Notes: generated from the sequence alone by a model not told the origin. 43,774 bases of DNA from JAWXBM01 sp034440115 (GCA_034440115.1 JAWXBM010000119.1:1-43774); one strand, 5' to 3'; counted from the first letter of the stretch, positions 25,989 through 35,386 are shown. Numbers and translations: made by a program.

Positions 25989-26008
25989 TAAAGTCGATAA
26001 TGGCTTTA
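25989..26008. terminator. Possible short bidirectional terminator hairpin
   Basis: TAAAGTC and GGCTTTA (one G-U pair) flank a six-base loop between the convergent aldolase and crotonase genes. The stem is short and there is no long T run, so this is only a weak candidate. Confidence 0.25.
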
Positions 26009-26800
26009 TTGATAGGGGATATCTTCGCCCAGTTGCCGTTTTACCGCGATGCGCTGGTTTTTACCCGCCATAACCTTGACCTGGTAGAGGGTTTCCCGCG
26101 CCAGGGCATCGTTGCCCTCGCTACCCTCCCAGCTTTTGTTGTACAAACGCTTGACCATGTTCACTGCATCTGGTGAGCGTTCAATCAGCGTTTGCGCCAA
26201 CTGCTGGCTGGCTGCATTGACATCCTGGCAAACCAGTGTAACCAATCCCAATGTCAGCGCCTGTTCTGCAGTGACCAACTCGGCTGTCATGGCCAGCCGC
26301 ATGGCCTGGTCGCGCGGCATCAATTCGCGCAACGAAAGCGTACCGCCCATATCCGGAATCAAACCCCATTTGCCTTCCATGATGGATAGAGATGCTGCCG
26401 GGTCGGCCAAGCGGAAATCAGCGCCCAGGGCGATCTGCAAACCGCCGCCCCAACAGTTTCCGTGTAGGCAGGCAATCACCGGCATTTTCAGCCGTCGCCA
26501 ACCCACGTTGACGCGTTGTGCCAGGTTGGGGTTCCAGGGCCACCATTTCCACAGCAGCTTGAGTGAATTATTCTTGTTTTTGAACATGGACTTCACATCC
26601 AGCCCGGAACAGAAATCTGCCCCCGCACCACTGACGATGACCACCCGTACATTCTTGTTGCGTGCTATGGCTTTTTGCGCATCGACAATGGCGCGGAACA
26701 TGTCCAGGTCCAGTGCGTTGCGTTTGTCTGGTCGGTTCAACAGCACGCGGGCAATTCCGCCGCTGATCTGAAGTTCTACACGTTGGCGAAATGAGCTCAT
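26006..26800 (-). CDS. Enoyl-CoA hydratase/isomerase (crotonase) family protein
   Basis: The 264-residue crotonase-fold protein has the CoA-binding and oxyanion segments GAGADFCSGLDVKSMF near residue 60 and CLHGNCWGGGLQIALGADFRLADP near residue 110, then SIMEGKWGLIPDMGGTLSLREL with the usual catalytic-Glu position. Such enzymes hydrate or isomerise acyl-CoA double bonds; the exact substrate is unknown. It is the last gene of a leftward operon, overlapping the CBS gene by 4 nt, which is an odd partner for an acyl-CoA enzyme. Confidence 0.88.
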   Translation of the reverse strand: MSSFRQRVELQISGGIARVLLNRPDKRNALDLDMFRAIVDAQKAIARNKNVRVVIVSGAGADFCSGLDVKSMFKNKNNSLKLLWKWWPWNPNLAQRVNVGWRRLKMPVIACLHGNCWGGGLQIALGADFRLADPAASLSIMEGKWGLIPDMGGTLSLRELMPRDQAMRLAMTAELVTAEQALTLGLVTLVCQDVNAASQQLAQTLIERSPDAVNMVKRLYNKSWEGSEGNDALARETLYQVKVMAGKNQRIAVKRQLGEDIPYQ

Positions 26801-27207
26801 ACGGATTGCAGTTTCATGCCCTTGAGTACCATATCGCTATAGCTTACCAGCCCTATGATGTTGCGTTGCTGCAGAACCGGCGCACGCGACAGGCCGAACT
26901 GGTGGAACAGGCGAATGCAGTAACGAATGTTCATGTCCGGGTCTACTGAAATCACCGGCTTGGACATGACCTCATAAATATTAATGCGCTCTGGCGAGCG
27001 GTTCTCAGCCAGTACTCGCAAGGCAATATCGCGAAACATCACGATGCCGTATTCATCGTCATCATGGCGCTTGTTGATGATGATAGCGCGGTTTTCCGGG
27101 TAGCGCAGCGATTGCATCACGACGCTCACGGTTTGCATGCCATCGACAATGTCGATGCCGGTTTTCATCACATCGCGCACGCGGACGATGGTATTTTCGA
27201 CCTTCAT
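26797..27207 (-). CDS. CBS domain protein
   Basis: The 136-residue protein consists of two tandem CBS motifs: VRDVMKTGIDIVDGMQTVSVVMQS then RAIIINKRHDDDEYGIVMFRDI in the first half, and YEVMSKPVISVDPDMNIRYCIRLF then RAPVLQQRNIIGLVSYSDMVLKG in the second. CBS pairs bind adenine nucleotides (AMP, ATP, c-di-AMP, SAM) and regulate partner proteins. The gene overlaps both the PII-like gene upstream and the crotonase gene downstream by 4 nt, so it probably acts with the DUF1538 membrane proteins as a sensor. Confidence 0.88.
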   Translation of the reverse strand: MKVENTIVRVRDVMKTGIDIVDGMQTVSVVMQSLRYPENRAIIINKRHDDDEYGIVMFRDIALRVLAENRSPERINIYEVMSKPVISVDPDMNIRYCIRLFHQFGLSRAPVLQQRNIIGLVSYSDMVLKGMKLQSV

Positions 27208-27554
27208 ATCAATTCCTCCACATCATGGCTCAGGGCCTGCATCTGGTGATGTACGCCGATGGCGTCCTCCACGTCTATCTGGATGGCGATTCCGCTGCCG
27301 GGCTGTTCGTCAAAACTACCCACTTCGGCCACTTTTTCCAGCACTCTGCGGCTGAAATGCTCTTCTACCAGCACCAGCAGCACATTCACCTGGCTGTCTA
27401 TGCTCAGTCCCAGGAAGCTTTTGCTGCCGCTGAGTCCTTCGCCTCGCGCCTGGTTCAGCACCGTGGCGCCTTTGGCGCCTGCATCACGTGCCGCATCCAG
27501 CACGGCTTCGGTTTTTTCGAACTCGCACATGACGATAATCAGTTTGAAATGCAT
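27204..27554 (-). CDS. PII-like (GlnB-fold) signalling protein
   Basis: The 116-residue protein starts MHFKLIIVMCEFEKTEAVLD and has the ferredoxin-like pattern of PII and PII-like proteins: AARDAGAKGATVLNQARGEG (T-loop region), SQVNVLLVLVEEHFSRRVLEKV and a closing GSGIAIQIDVEDAIGV. The classical uridylylated T-loop Tyr motif is absent, so it is not a true GlnB/GlnK. It sits between the DUF1538 pair and the CBS gene and may gate the membrane proteins in response to nucleotides. Confidence 0.75.
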   Translation of the reverse strand: MHFKLIIVMCEFEKTEAVLDAARDAGAKGATVLNQARGEGLSGSKSFLGLSIDSQVNVLLVLVEEHFSRRVLEKVAEVGSFDEQPGSGIAIQIDVEDAIGVHHQMQALSHDVEELI

Positions 27555-27589
27555 TTCAATGCTCCTTCGTTAATGAAATTCTGACTGAA

Positions 27590-28414
27590 TCAGAGATTCC
27601 TTAGGTGGCTTTCTTGCAGGCCACTAGCGGTTGTTGTTTGCCGCTTGTTTCTGCTCTGTGCCCACCATGCGCCCAACTGGGCGTAAGCCAGCACAGCGAT
27701 GATGGGGAACAGGCTGGCAAAGGCAATCAAGCCAAAGCCATCCAGTATCGCGCTGCGGCCAGGTATGGTTTCTGCCAGGCCCAGCCCCAGCGCGGCGACC
27801 AGTGGTACGGTTACGGTGGATGTGGTCACGCCGCCCGAGTCATAGGCCAGCGGAATAATGCTTTTCGGCGCGCGACTGGTTTGCAGGATGACAATGATGT
27901 AACCCACGATGATGTACCAATGCAGCGCGGTGCCTGTCACGATGCGGAACGCACCCAGTGACACGCCGACCGCCACACCCAGAGCCACGGCAATACGCAG
28001 TCCATGGGTCGATACGGCGCCACCGGATACCTGGTTGGCCTTGATGGCAACCGCAAGCAGCGAAGGCTCGGCTATGGTGGTGGCAAAGCCGATGGCGAAA
28101 GCAAAAGCATAAACCCAGCCATAGTCCGACCAGACAATGGTGCTGGGTAGTTGCTGCAGTCCGGCGTAAATGAATTCGGCTGCGGTCAATTGTTCTGCCA
28201 TCAGGCGGCCGATGGGAAACAGCGCCATTTCCAGGCCATCCAGAAACAGTGCCAGGCCAAGTACCACCATGATCATGCCGCTGAATATACGGGCTGCATG
28301 TTTGATGGGCTGGCGTAGCACAAATATCTGAAAACCGAACAACACGGCGGCAATGGGCAGGACGTCCCTCAGCACACTGAACAAAATGGTTATGAAGTCC
28401 AGTAGCGCGTTCAT
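27590..28414 (-). CDS. DUF1538 membrane protein (second of pair)
   Basis: The 274-residue protein has about seven helices and is homologous to its upstream neighbour. Shared DUF1538 motifs are LRDVLPIAAVLFGFQIFVLRQP at the start, GLALFLDGLEMALFPIG, GFATTIAEPSLLAVA, and AYDSGGVTTSTVTVPLVAALGLGLA near residue 195, ending DGFGLIAFASLFPIIAV. Some bacteria carry both halves in one chain. The function is not established; the fold suggests a transporter or channel. It overlaps the first DUF1538 gene by 4 nt. Confidence 0.85.
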   Translation of the reverse strand: MNALLDFITILFSVLRDVLPIAAVLFGFQIFVLRQPIKHAARIFSGMIMVVLGLALFLDGLEMALFPIGRLMAEQLTAAEFIYAGLQQLPSTIVWSDYGWVYAFAFAIGFATTIAEPSLLAVAIKANQVSGGAVSTHGLRIAVALGVAVGVSLGAFRIVTGTALHWYIIVGYIIVILQTSRAPKSIIPLAYDSGGVTTSTVTVPLVAALGLGLAETIPGRSAILDGFGLIAFASLFPIIAVLAYAQLGAWWAQSRNKRQTTTASGLQESHLRNL

Positions 28415-29148
28415 GTGGTGATAATCCCGAACAGCATGACAAATATCATCGGCGTCAGCGAGGCGAAGGCAATCAGCCCAAACCCATCCAGCATGGGATC
28501 ACGGCCGCGTATGCTGCTGGCCAGTCCTACGCCCAGCGCAGTGACCAGCGGCACGGTGACGGTGGAAGTGGTCACGCCACCTGAGTCATAAGCTATGCCG
28601 ATGATTTCTGCCGGCGCGAATGCCGTCATGATCACCACCCCCAGATAGCCGCCGATGATCAGCCAGTGCAGCGGCCAGCCTTTGAGTATGCGAATCACGC
28701 CGACCAGTAAGGCAATGCCCACCGACAAGGCCACGGTCAGGCGCAAGCCAAGCGCGTAAGAGGTCATTTCCTGCGCGCTGTTGTCAATCACCCCGGCCGC
28801 AGCCGCAACCTTGGCCGCTTCCGCTGCTACGGCAATCAGGGCGGGCTCAGCCACGGTGGTACCGAACCCCAGGGTGAAGGAAAACAGCAGCAACCACGGC
28901 AGGCTGCCGCGACGCACGAAATTGTGCGCCATGTCTTCGCCCAGAGGGAACAGCGCCAACTTTAGCCCCTGCACAAACAAGGCCAGCCCCAGCATGACCA
29001 GCAAAACACCGGCCAGTATCTGGCCCAGTTGGGGCAAGCTCTGGCGCAGCACGAAAAACTGGAAAAACGCCACCACGGCGATGATAGGCAGCAAGTCGCG
29101 CAGGCTGTCCTGCAGGGGGCGAATCAAATGCCGAAAGGTTGGGCGCAT
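28411..29148 (-). CDS. DUF1538 membrane protein (first of pair)
   Basis: The 245-residue protein opens the leftward operon. It has the same pattern as its neighbour: LRDLLPIIAVVAFFQFFVLRQS, GLALFVQGLKLALFPLG, GFGTTVAEPALIAVAAEAAKVA and IAYDSGGVTTSTVTVPLVTALGVGLASS, ending DGFGLIAFASLTPMIFV. The repeated G-TT-AEP and DSGGVTTSTVTVP motifs in both proteins suggest a pseudo-symmetric heterodimer in the membrane, each half supplying a substrate-site loop. The substrate is unknown. Confidence 0.85.
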   Translation of the reverse strand: MRPTFRHLIRPLQDSLRDLLPIIAVVAFFQFFVLRQSLPQLGQILAGVLLVMLGLALFVQGLKLALFPLGEDMAHNFVRRGSLPWLLLFSFTLGFGTTVAEPALIAVAAEAAKVAAAAGVIDNSAQEMTSYALGLRLTVALSVGIALLVGVIRILKGWPLHWLIIGGYLGVVIMTAFAPAEIIGIAYDSGGVTTSTVTVPLVTALGVGLASSIRGRDPMLDGFGLIAFASLTPMIFVMLFGIITT

Positions 29149-29254
29149 GCTATGAGACAGGTGGTTGGTGTGCAGGGCGAAACCTTAGCATGAAAGCTTC
29201 AGGCCAGCTCCGCTCATCGCTATACTGCATGACTCGTATCAAACGGACTCTGCA

Positions 29255-30394
29255 ATGATCAGCAAATTACCTGGCGCTGCCACCACGATATTCACCGTCA
29301 TGTCGAAAATGGCGCAGGACGAGGGTGCCATCAACCTGTCGCAGGGTTTTCCGGATTTTGATGGGCCCGCTGCTTTGCGCGATCGGATTTGCTGGCATAT
29401 GAATCATGGCCACAATCAATACGCGCCACTGGCGGGTGTGCCCGAGTTGCGCGAACAGATTGCGGCCAAAGTAGCTGAACTTTATGGCCGTGAAGCGGAC
29501 CCGGCCAGCGAGATCACGGTGACCCCTGGTGCTACGGAAGCGCTTTATTGCGCAATTACTGCCGTGGTGCATCCCGGTGATGAAGTGATTGTGTTTGATC
29601 CCGCCTACGACACTTACGATCCTGCCGTGACCCTGAATGGAGGCATATGCCGTCACCTCCCCATGGCCTATCCGGATTTTAAAATCGACTGGCAGCAAGT
29701 GCGTGATGCAGTGAACGATCGCACTCGGCTGATCATTCTTAACACACCGCACAATCCGTCTGGAACTTGCCTGGCAGAGAACGATTTCGCCGAACTGCGC
29801 GACATTGTGCGGGAGCGGCAAATTTACCTGCTCTCAGACGAAGTGTACGAGCACATTGTGTTTGATCAGAAACCTCACCTCAGCCTGTTGTCGGATGCGG
29901 AATTGTCGGAGCGCAGTTTCGTGGTGTTTTCTTTTGGCAAGACCTTTCATGCCACCGGCTGGCGGGTAGGTTACTGCGTGGCACCCAAGGCATTGATGAG
30001 CGAGTTTCTGAAAATACACCAGTTCATCAATTTCAGCACCAACACGCCGATGCAATATGGCCTGGCCGACTTTATGCGCGCTGAGCCCGGTTTTTGCCGT
30101 GAATTGCCTGGTTTTTATCAACAGAAGCGTGATGAATTTATAAACCTGATGGCAAAATCCCGTTTTCAAATGCAGCCCGCAGCGGGCAGTTTCTTTCAGT
30201 TGGCGGATTACAGTGCCATCAGTGCTGAGCCCGATAGCGAGTTTGCCATTCGACTGACCCGTGAGGCCAAGGTGGCAGTCATCCCGATTTCGGTGTTCTA
30301 TGAGAATCCGCCTGATCAGAAAGTGGTGCGCTTCTGTTTTGCCAAAAATGCTGCCACCCTGAGCCAGGCTGCAGAGCGGTTGCTGAAGCTTTAG
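29255..30394 (+). CDS. Class I/II aminotransferase, methionine aminotransferase (YbdL) type
   Basis: The 379-residue fold-I PLP enzyme has the YbdL/kynurenine-aminotransferase-like pattern INLSQGFPDFDGP, NQYAPLAGVPELREQIA, EITVTPGATEALYCAI, NTPHNPSGT, LSDEVYEHIVFD and the PLP lysine segment SFGKTFHATGWRVGYC near residue 230. YbdL prefers methionine and other hydrophobic amino acids and can complete methionine salvage by transaminating 4-methylthio-2-oxobutyrate. Its closeness to mtnA is suggestive, but here it is alone and convergent with the M13 peptidase gene, with 10 bp between stops. Confidence 0.85.
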   Translation: MISKLPGAATTIFTVMSKMAQDEGAINLSQGFPDFDGPAALRDRICWHMNHGHNQYAPLAGVPELREQIAAKVAELYGREADPASEITVTPGATEALYCAITAVVHPGDEVIVFDPAYDTYDPAVTLNGGICRHLPMAYPDFKIDWQQVRDAVNDRTRLIILNTPHNPSGTCLAENDFAELRDIVRERQIYLLSDEVYEHIVFDQKPHLSLLSDAELSERSFVVFSFGKTFHATGWRVGYCVAPKALMSEFLKIHQFINFSTNTPMQYGLADFMRAEPGFCRELPGFYQQKRDEFINLMAKSRFQMQPAAGSFFQLADYSAISAEPDSEFAIRLTREAKVAVIPISVFYENPPDQKVVRFCFAKNAATLSQAAERLLKL

Positions 30395-30404
30395 CTCGCC
30401 ATGC

Positions 30405-32492
30405 TTACCAAATCCGGCAAACTTCTGCTTCGGGCTTGACCAGCACGGCATTCACGGAGCAGTTAAAAGCTTTGGCAAACTCCGGCATATTCACCACTGC
30501 ACCGTTGATGCGGTAAGCCGGTGGTGAATGCGGGTCGGTGGCGGCGTGCAAACGCAACGCTTCAGGGCGTTCAGCGGCGCAGGCCCATTGGGCAAAACCA
30601 ACAAAGAAACGTTGATCGGGCGTCAGATCATCGGCGGGCTGCAAGTCCTGTTCGGTCGTCTCGCGCTGCCAGGCATCCCAGGCCAGGATCAAGCCACCCA
30701 GGTCGGCAATATCTTCACCTGAAGTCAGTTCGGCATTGATAAAGATGTCATCAATCACCCGGTAGCTGCCGTACTGCTGGCGAATGCAGTTGGCGCGTTC
30801 CTCGAACGAGCTGGCATCCTCCTCAGTCCACCACTCACGCAGGTTGCCATCGCCATCGTATTGGCGGCCTTCATCATCAAAACCGTGCACCAGTTCATGC
30901 CCTATGGTGCCGCCGGTATTGCCATAGTTGGGTGCGTCATCGAGTTTTGGATCATACAAAGGTGGCATCAGCACCCCAGCCGGAAAATTGATGTCGTTCA
31001 TGGATGGGTTGTAATAGGCGTTGACGGTAGCTGGAGTCATAAACCATTCGCCGCGGTCCAGCGGCTGGTCTATACGGGACAGTTGTCGTTGCAGGTCAAA
31101 CCGAGTGGCGCGGGAAAAATTGCCGTAAAAATCATCCGTTTTGATTTCAATCGCTGAGTAGTCGCGCCATAGATCCGGATAGCCGATCTTGTCGCGCATT
31201 TTCTGCAGTTTATCGTGCGCCTGTTGACGGGTTGCAACACTCATCCAACTCAGCGAGTCGATGCGTTCGGCCATAGCCTGCTGGATTTGCACCGCCATGC
31301 GCTTGACATCCTCACGCACTCGCGGCGGAAAATTGCGCTCAACGAATTCTTTACCCAGCGCTTCGCCCAACTGCTGATCCACCAGGCTGACACAGGCTCG
31401 CCAACGCGGCCGTTGTTCAGCAATGCCGCGCAAGCGCTGGCTGAAAAAGGCAAAATTCTGGTCACGGAAAGGTTTTGATATCAGCTCTGCACGGGTATTG
31501 ACCAGCGCCCAGCGCAAATAGGTTTTAACATCCGCCAGCGATTCACGCTCTATGGTGGACTGAACCTCCAGCACGAATAATGGTTGGGTGACATTGATCC
31601 ACGGCTCGGTTTTCAGGCCGGTGCGCTGAAACAGTGCGGCCCAGTCAAGCCCGGGAGCCATATTCTGCAGCTCTTCCAGGCTCATGCGGTGATAGGTGTT
31701 GTAAGGGTCGCGGCGCTCCACCAGTGAAAGCGTGGCTTTGGCCAGTGCGGATTCAATACGCACCACGGTGGCGGAAGATTGGCTGGCTTGCGGCGCGTCC
31801 TCGCCCAGCAACTGGAACATGGCGGCGACGTGTTCCCGGTAGGCCTGCATGATGGACTTTCTGTCTGCGCTATCTTCCAGGTAGTAGTCGCGGTCGGGCA
31901 GGCCCAGGCCACCTGAGTAAACAGCACCGATGGTCCTGGTGGCATCTTCGGCATCCTGTTCGGAGCCTATGGCCATAAAGTAATTCTGCGTGTCACTGGT
32001 GGTGATCAGCTCGCCCAGCAGGGCGGCAATTGCGTCGCGATCTGCCAGTTGATCGATGGCAGCCAGTTCGCTCTGCATGGGCCTGGCACCAGCCTGATCG
32101 ATGGCAGCTTCATTCATGCAGGCAGCAAAATAGTTCCCCAGTTGAGTCTGGCTGGACGTACGCGGGCCGTTATTAGCAGCCATCTGCTGCAATATGCCCC
32201 ACAGATAACGTTGATTATCAACATAAAGCTTGCCATAGGTGCTCCAACTGGCCTGGTCTGCCGGAATGGGGTTGTTTTTGATCCAGCCGCCACAGGCAAA
32301 CTGGTACAGATCGTCGCAGGGGTTGGCGCTGCGGTCCATGGCCGCAATGTCCAGGCTGGGGGTGTAGGGCAGGACAGTGGTGGCCTTGTCCTTGGCCCCG
32401 TCCCTGGCTTGGTCAGTAACTTGGTCTGCAACTGCCGTTGACAAACTGAACAGGCTCGTACCGCACAGCAGCGCAAGGCGAAAAATTGACAT
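30405..32492 (-). CDS. M13 family (neprilysin/PepO-like) zinc metallopeptidase
   Basis: The 695-residue protein has an N-terminal signal peptide (MSIFRLALLCGTSLFSLSTA) and so is exported. M13 motifs are present: NAYYNPSMNDINFPAGVL, the HExxH zinc site in GGTIGHELVHGFDDEGRQYD near residue 540, and the third ligand Glu in TSGEDIADLGGL near residue 600. The C-terminus ends CRIW, the usual M13 ending. Such enzymes cut small peptides in the periplasm or outside the cell. It is divergent from the phosphate transporter gene, with 191 bp between that hold no other gene. Confidence 0.92.
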   Translation of the reverse strand: MSIFRLALLCGTSLFSLSTAVADQVTDQARDGAKDKATTVLPYTPSLDIAAMDRSANPCDDLYQFACGGWIKNNPIPADQASWSTYGKLYVDNQRYLWGILQQMAANNGPRTSSQTQLGNYFAACMNEAAIDQAGARPMQSELAAIDQLADRDAIAALLGELITTSDTQNYFMAIGSEQDAEDATRTIGAVYSGGLGLPDRDYYLEDSADRKSIMQAYREHVAAMFQLLGEDAPQASQSSATVVRIESALAKATLSLVERRDPYNTYHRMSLEELQNMAPGLDWAALFQRTGLKTEPWINVTQPLFVLEVQSTIERESLADVKTYLRWALVNTRAELISKPFRDQNFAFFSQRLRGIAEQRPRWRACVSLVDQQLGEALGKEFVERNFPPRVREDVKRMAVQIQQAMAERIDSLSWMSVATRQQAHDKLQKMRDKIGYPDLWRDYSAIEIKTDDFYGNFSRATRFDLQRQLSRIDQPLDRGEWFMTPATVNAYYNPSMNDINFPAGVLMPPLYDPKLDDAPNYGNTGGTIGHELVHGFDDEGRQYDGDGNLREWWTEEDASSFEERANCIRQQYGSYRVIDDIFINAELTSGEDIADLGGLILAWDAWQRETTEQDLQPADDLTPDQRFFVGFAQWACAAERPEALRLHAATDPHSPPAYRINGAVVNMPEFAKAFNCSVNAVLVKPEAEVCRIW

Positions 32493-32683
32493 TTAGCTAT
32501 TCCCTTTGAGCAGATTATCAGCAGTTGCTGGGGCTGGGATTATGCCTGTTCGTGGCGCTGCGACCAACTACACGCGCTCAAGCAATCTTAAATGCCTTGC
32601 AGCGAACCCAGATCAAGCCGGGCATAATCTGCAATTGTTAACATGAACGATGTTGTGGCGATTCGGGAGAAAGTTGCTTGCAG

Positions 32684-33715
32684 ATGGAACTCATCTGGCC
32701 GCTGGTGATGATAGCTGCGGGCTTTTATGTGGGTTGGAACATCGGTGCCAATGATGCCGCCAATTGCATTGGCACCACCGTGGGCGCACAGATCGTTTCT
32801 TATCGCACCGCGGTGTTGATCATGTCGGTGTTCGTCATTCTGGGTGGAGTGCTGCAAGGTCAGCAGGTTATGAAAACCGTTGGTAAAGGCATTGTCATCA
32901 GCGATCAGGCTTCCTGGCAGGAACAGCATGGGGTGAAGGCTGGCAGTGATTTTCAAAGCTTTTTTCCAGATAACCGCTTACCGGATAAAGCCATCCTGGT
33001 GGCGTTGCTGTCGGCTGGTCTGTTTGTCAGCCTGGCAACTTTTTCCAGGGTGCCGGTGTCGACTTCGCAGGCGATTGTAGGCGGCATTGCAGGCACGGGG
33101 CTGGGCATTGTCGGCCTGCAGGCAGACTATTTCAAATGGTCAGTGCTGCTGCAAATATTTTCAGCCTGGGTGGTCAGTCCCTTGCTGACCTTGATCCTGG
33201 CTTTTGGCCTGTACAGCCTGATCAGCCTGTTACTGAAAAAGGCCAATGTCATGTACTGGTCAAAGTTTCTCGCCGTGGGTGTGGTGATTTCGGCGGCCTA
33301 TGTTTCGTTTTCACTGGGTGCCAATGACGTTGGCAATGCGATTGGACCGTTGCTGAGCCGCTTTCCTGAGCATGGCGGGCAACTGGCATTGTTGGGTGGA
33401 GTATCCATGGCAGTAGGTGCCTGGACATTCGGCGCACGGGTTACAGATACCGTTGGTAAAAGCATTACCCCATTGGATTACGGCGGCGCCTTGTCGGCGC
33501 AATTCGCGGCCGCATTTGCGGTGCACGTATTCTCCATGTTGGGCATACCCGTTTCGACCTCACAGGCAGTGGTCGGCGGTGTTATCGGTGTTGGTTTGAC
33601 CAAGGGCATGCGCGCCGTCAGTCTGGGCAGAATACGGCGGATATTTTTGGGCTGGATACTCACACCGACCTGTGCTGCTTTGTTTGCAGCGATTCTGTAT
33701 AGGCTGCTGCCTTGA
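32684..33715 (+). CDS. PiT family inorganic phosphate transporter
   Basis: From ATG 32684 (GGGAGA upstream; a TTG at 32678 is also possible) the protein has 343 residues and about ten helices. The duplicated PiT signature is clear: WNIGANDAANCIGTTVGAQI near residue 20 and SLGANDVGNAIGPLL near residue 210, each with GAND. The paired PVSTSQAIVGG and PVSTSQAVVGG repeats confirm the inverted-repeat family. It takes up phosphate (or metal-phosphate) with H+ or Na+ at low affinity. It ends 25 bp before the DUF47 gene, its usual regulatory partner. Confidence 0.93.
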   Translation: MELIWPLVMIAAGFYVGWNIGANDAANCIGTTVGAQIVSYRTAVLIMSVFVILGGVLQGQQVMKTVGKGIVISDQASWQEQHGVKAGSDFQSFFPDNRLPDKAILVALLSAGLFVSLATFSRVPVSTSQAIVGGIAGTGLGIVGLQADYFKWSVLLQIFSAWVVSPLLTLILAFGLYSLISLLLKKANVMYWSKFLAVGVVISAAYVSFSLGANDVGNAIGPLLSRFPEHGGQLALLGGVSMAVGAWTFGARVTDTVGKSITPLDYGGALSAQFAAAFAVHVFSMLGIPVSTSQAVVGGVIGVGLTKGMRAVSLGRIRRIFLGWILTPTCAALFAAILYRLLP

Positions 33716-33740
33716 AAGGGCTGCAATGGGAGGTAAACAA

Positions 33741-34391
33741 ATGACATTCTTCAAGAAAGAGAAAGAAGTGCGGCAATTGTTACTGGAGCATTTGTCCTTG
33801 ACCCAGGATTGCCTGGCAGAAGCGCGCAACGTGCTGGAGCACTACCTGGCGGGTGATGTGGATGCAGCCATTGAACTGGCGGAAAAGGTCAAGCGGCTGG
33901 AGCGGGAAGGTGATTATTGCAAGCGCAAGGCGCGAACGATGTTGCAAAACGGTGCTTTTTTGCCGCAGGTACGAGCAGATATTTACCACCTGGTGGAGTT
34001 GGTCGATGTCATCAATAGTGCCGGTGAGTCCACTGCCAAATGCCTGGCAAATGAACTACCCAAAATCCCCGAGGAATTTTCCAGCGATTTGATGGAAATC
34101 TGCAACCAGTGCATCAACAGCTACCAAGAGTTACGCAAGGCCATGAAGAATTTCATCAAGCCGGATGGGGAGACCGAGGCCTTGCATGAGCATGTTGAGC
34201 GCCTTTACCAGTTGGAGTCGGAGATTCACATCAAACAAACAGATCTCACTCGAAGGGTTTTTGCAGCGACAATGGAATTGGCGCAAAAGATCCATTTCAA
34301 CCAGTTGCTGCGCACCATCTGCAGTATCTCCGACTTGTCGGAAGATGTGGCGGATGCGCTTGAAACCACTGTTATGCGCTCAGTGGTTTGA
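33741..34391 (+). CDS. DUF47 (PhoU-like, TIGR00153) PiT accessory protein
   Basis: ATG 33741 follows a strong GGGAGG ribosome binding site and gives 216 residues; the frame is open further upstream, but that part overlaps the PiT gene end. The helical PhoU-like pattern is visible: MTFFKKEKEVRQLLLEHLSL, IELAEKVKRLEREGDYCKRK near residue 50 (E-x-x-x-D metal motif), VELVDVINSAGESTAKCLAN near residue 85, and a second E-x-x-x-D-like set near the end (ICSISDLSEDVADALE). Such proteins bind metal and modulate PiT or exchange phosphate-signalling information. Confidence 0.88.
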   Translation: MTFFKKEKEVRQLLLEHLSLTQDCLAEARNVLEHYLAGDVDAAIELAEKVKRLEREGDYCKRKARTMLQNGAFLPQVRADIYHLVELVDVINSAGESTAKCLANELPKIPEEFSSDLMEICNQCINSYQELRKAMKNFIKPDGETEALHEHVERLYQLESEIHIKQTDLTRRVFAATMELAQKIHFNQLLRTICSISDLSEDVADALETTVMRSVV

Positions 34392-34424
34392 TTACAGCTC
34401 AGCAAACTAAGGCCGCGCGAGAAT

Positions 34425-35282
34425 CTACGGCCGCGCACGAGGCCGGTGAACATCCGGATCAGCCTGTACTTCTTCCAGGGCCGTGGCCAGCACTTGGGCC
34501 CATTGCCTGGCCTGATCTGGCGTGCCGATCAGGTCTTGCCGTACTTCTATGCCCACATGCGCAATGCCGCGATTCTCCGCGTGGAAGTCAATAGTGAAAT
34601 CATGTGGGTGTCGGCCTGAATAGGGTTGGTTATCGCCAACACACAGGCCTTCCATTTGAGTCAGTCTGGCCAGCATGGGCACGGCGATTCGGTCGTCCTT
34701 GTCCCACATAACGCCTATATGCCAGGGCCTTTCCATGTTGCCGTAAACGGGCGTGCAGCTATGAATGGATAACAGTGCCGGGGTAATGCCATTAGCTGCG
34801 AATCGATCCAGGCGTTCGCTGATGACCGTATGGTAAGGCTGAAAAAAGCTTGCTACACGCTGGGCTTTCTGTTTTTCATCCAACGACTGGTTACCCGGTA
34901 TGACCACGCCATCACTGATGACGGGAATGGCCGTAGGGTCATCCAACTGCCGGTTGGGATCTATGATCAGCCGCGAATAGCCTGATAGTATCAGTGGCGC
35001 ATCCAGCAAATCAGCCAGGGTTCGGGCCACATCAGCCGAACCAATATCCCAGGCGATGTGTCTGTCCAGAGCTGTATTGTCCAGCCCCAATTGCTGCATG
35101 GCCGCTGGAATACTACGACTGGCATGATCTGCTACCAGCAGTATCGGGGCTTTGCCCGCGTCATTGTAAATGGTGTAGGGTGGCGGATCGTCAGGGCCGA
35201 TCAATGGCCAGGTATTTTCAGCAGATGAGGTTTCGGGCTTGGGGCGGAGCATGGTTGGTTGGCGATCCTGCGCTTGATGCAT
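34425..35282 (-). CDS. N-formylglutamate amidohydrolase-like protein
   Basis: The 285-residue protein shows the FGase family pattern: PILLVADHASRSIPA near residue 48, ALDRHIAWDIGSADVARTLA, YSRLIIDPNRQLDDPTAIP near residue 110, TPALLSIHSCTPVYGNMERPWHIGVMWD near residue 165, and YSGRHPHDFTIDFHAENRGI with metal His residues near residue 225. The hydrolase removes formyl groups from N-formylglutamate in histidine degradation, but family members with other amide substrates are common. No hut genes are near, so the role is open. It converges on the DUF47 gene. Confidence 0.85.
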   Translation of the reverse strand: MHQAQDRQPTMLRPKPETSSAENTWPLIGPDDPPPYTIYNDAGKAPILLVADHASRSIPAAMQQLGLDNTALDRHIAWDIGSADVARTLADLLDAPLILSGYSRLIIDPNRQLDDPTAIPVISDGVVIPGNQSLDEKQKAQRVASFFQPYHTVISERLDRFAANGITPALLSIHSCTPVYGNMERPWHIGVMWDKDDRIAVPMLARLTQMEGLCVGDNQPYSGRHPHDFTIDFHAENRGIAHVGIEVRQDLIGTPDQARQWAQVLATALEEVQADPDVHRPRARP

Positions 35283-35386
35283 AACTGATTGTCCAGTGCC
35301 GAAGGCCAGGTTTCAAGTTCACCGCTGCTTGGCAACGGCCAGATCATGCTTGACCCGGTTAGTATTCAACCAGCCCGCAGACTGAC

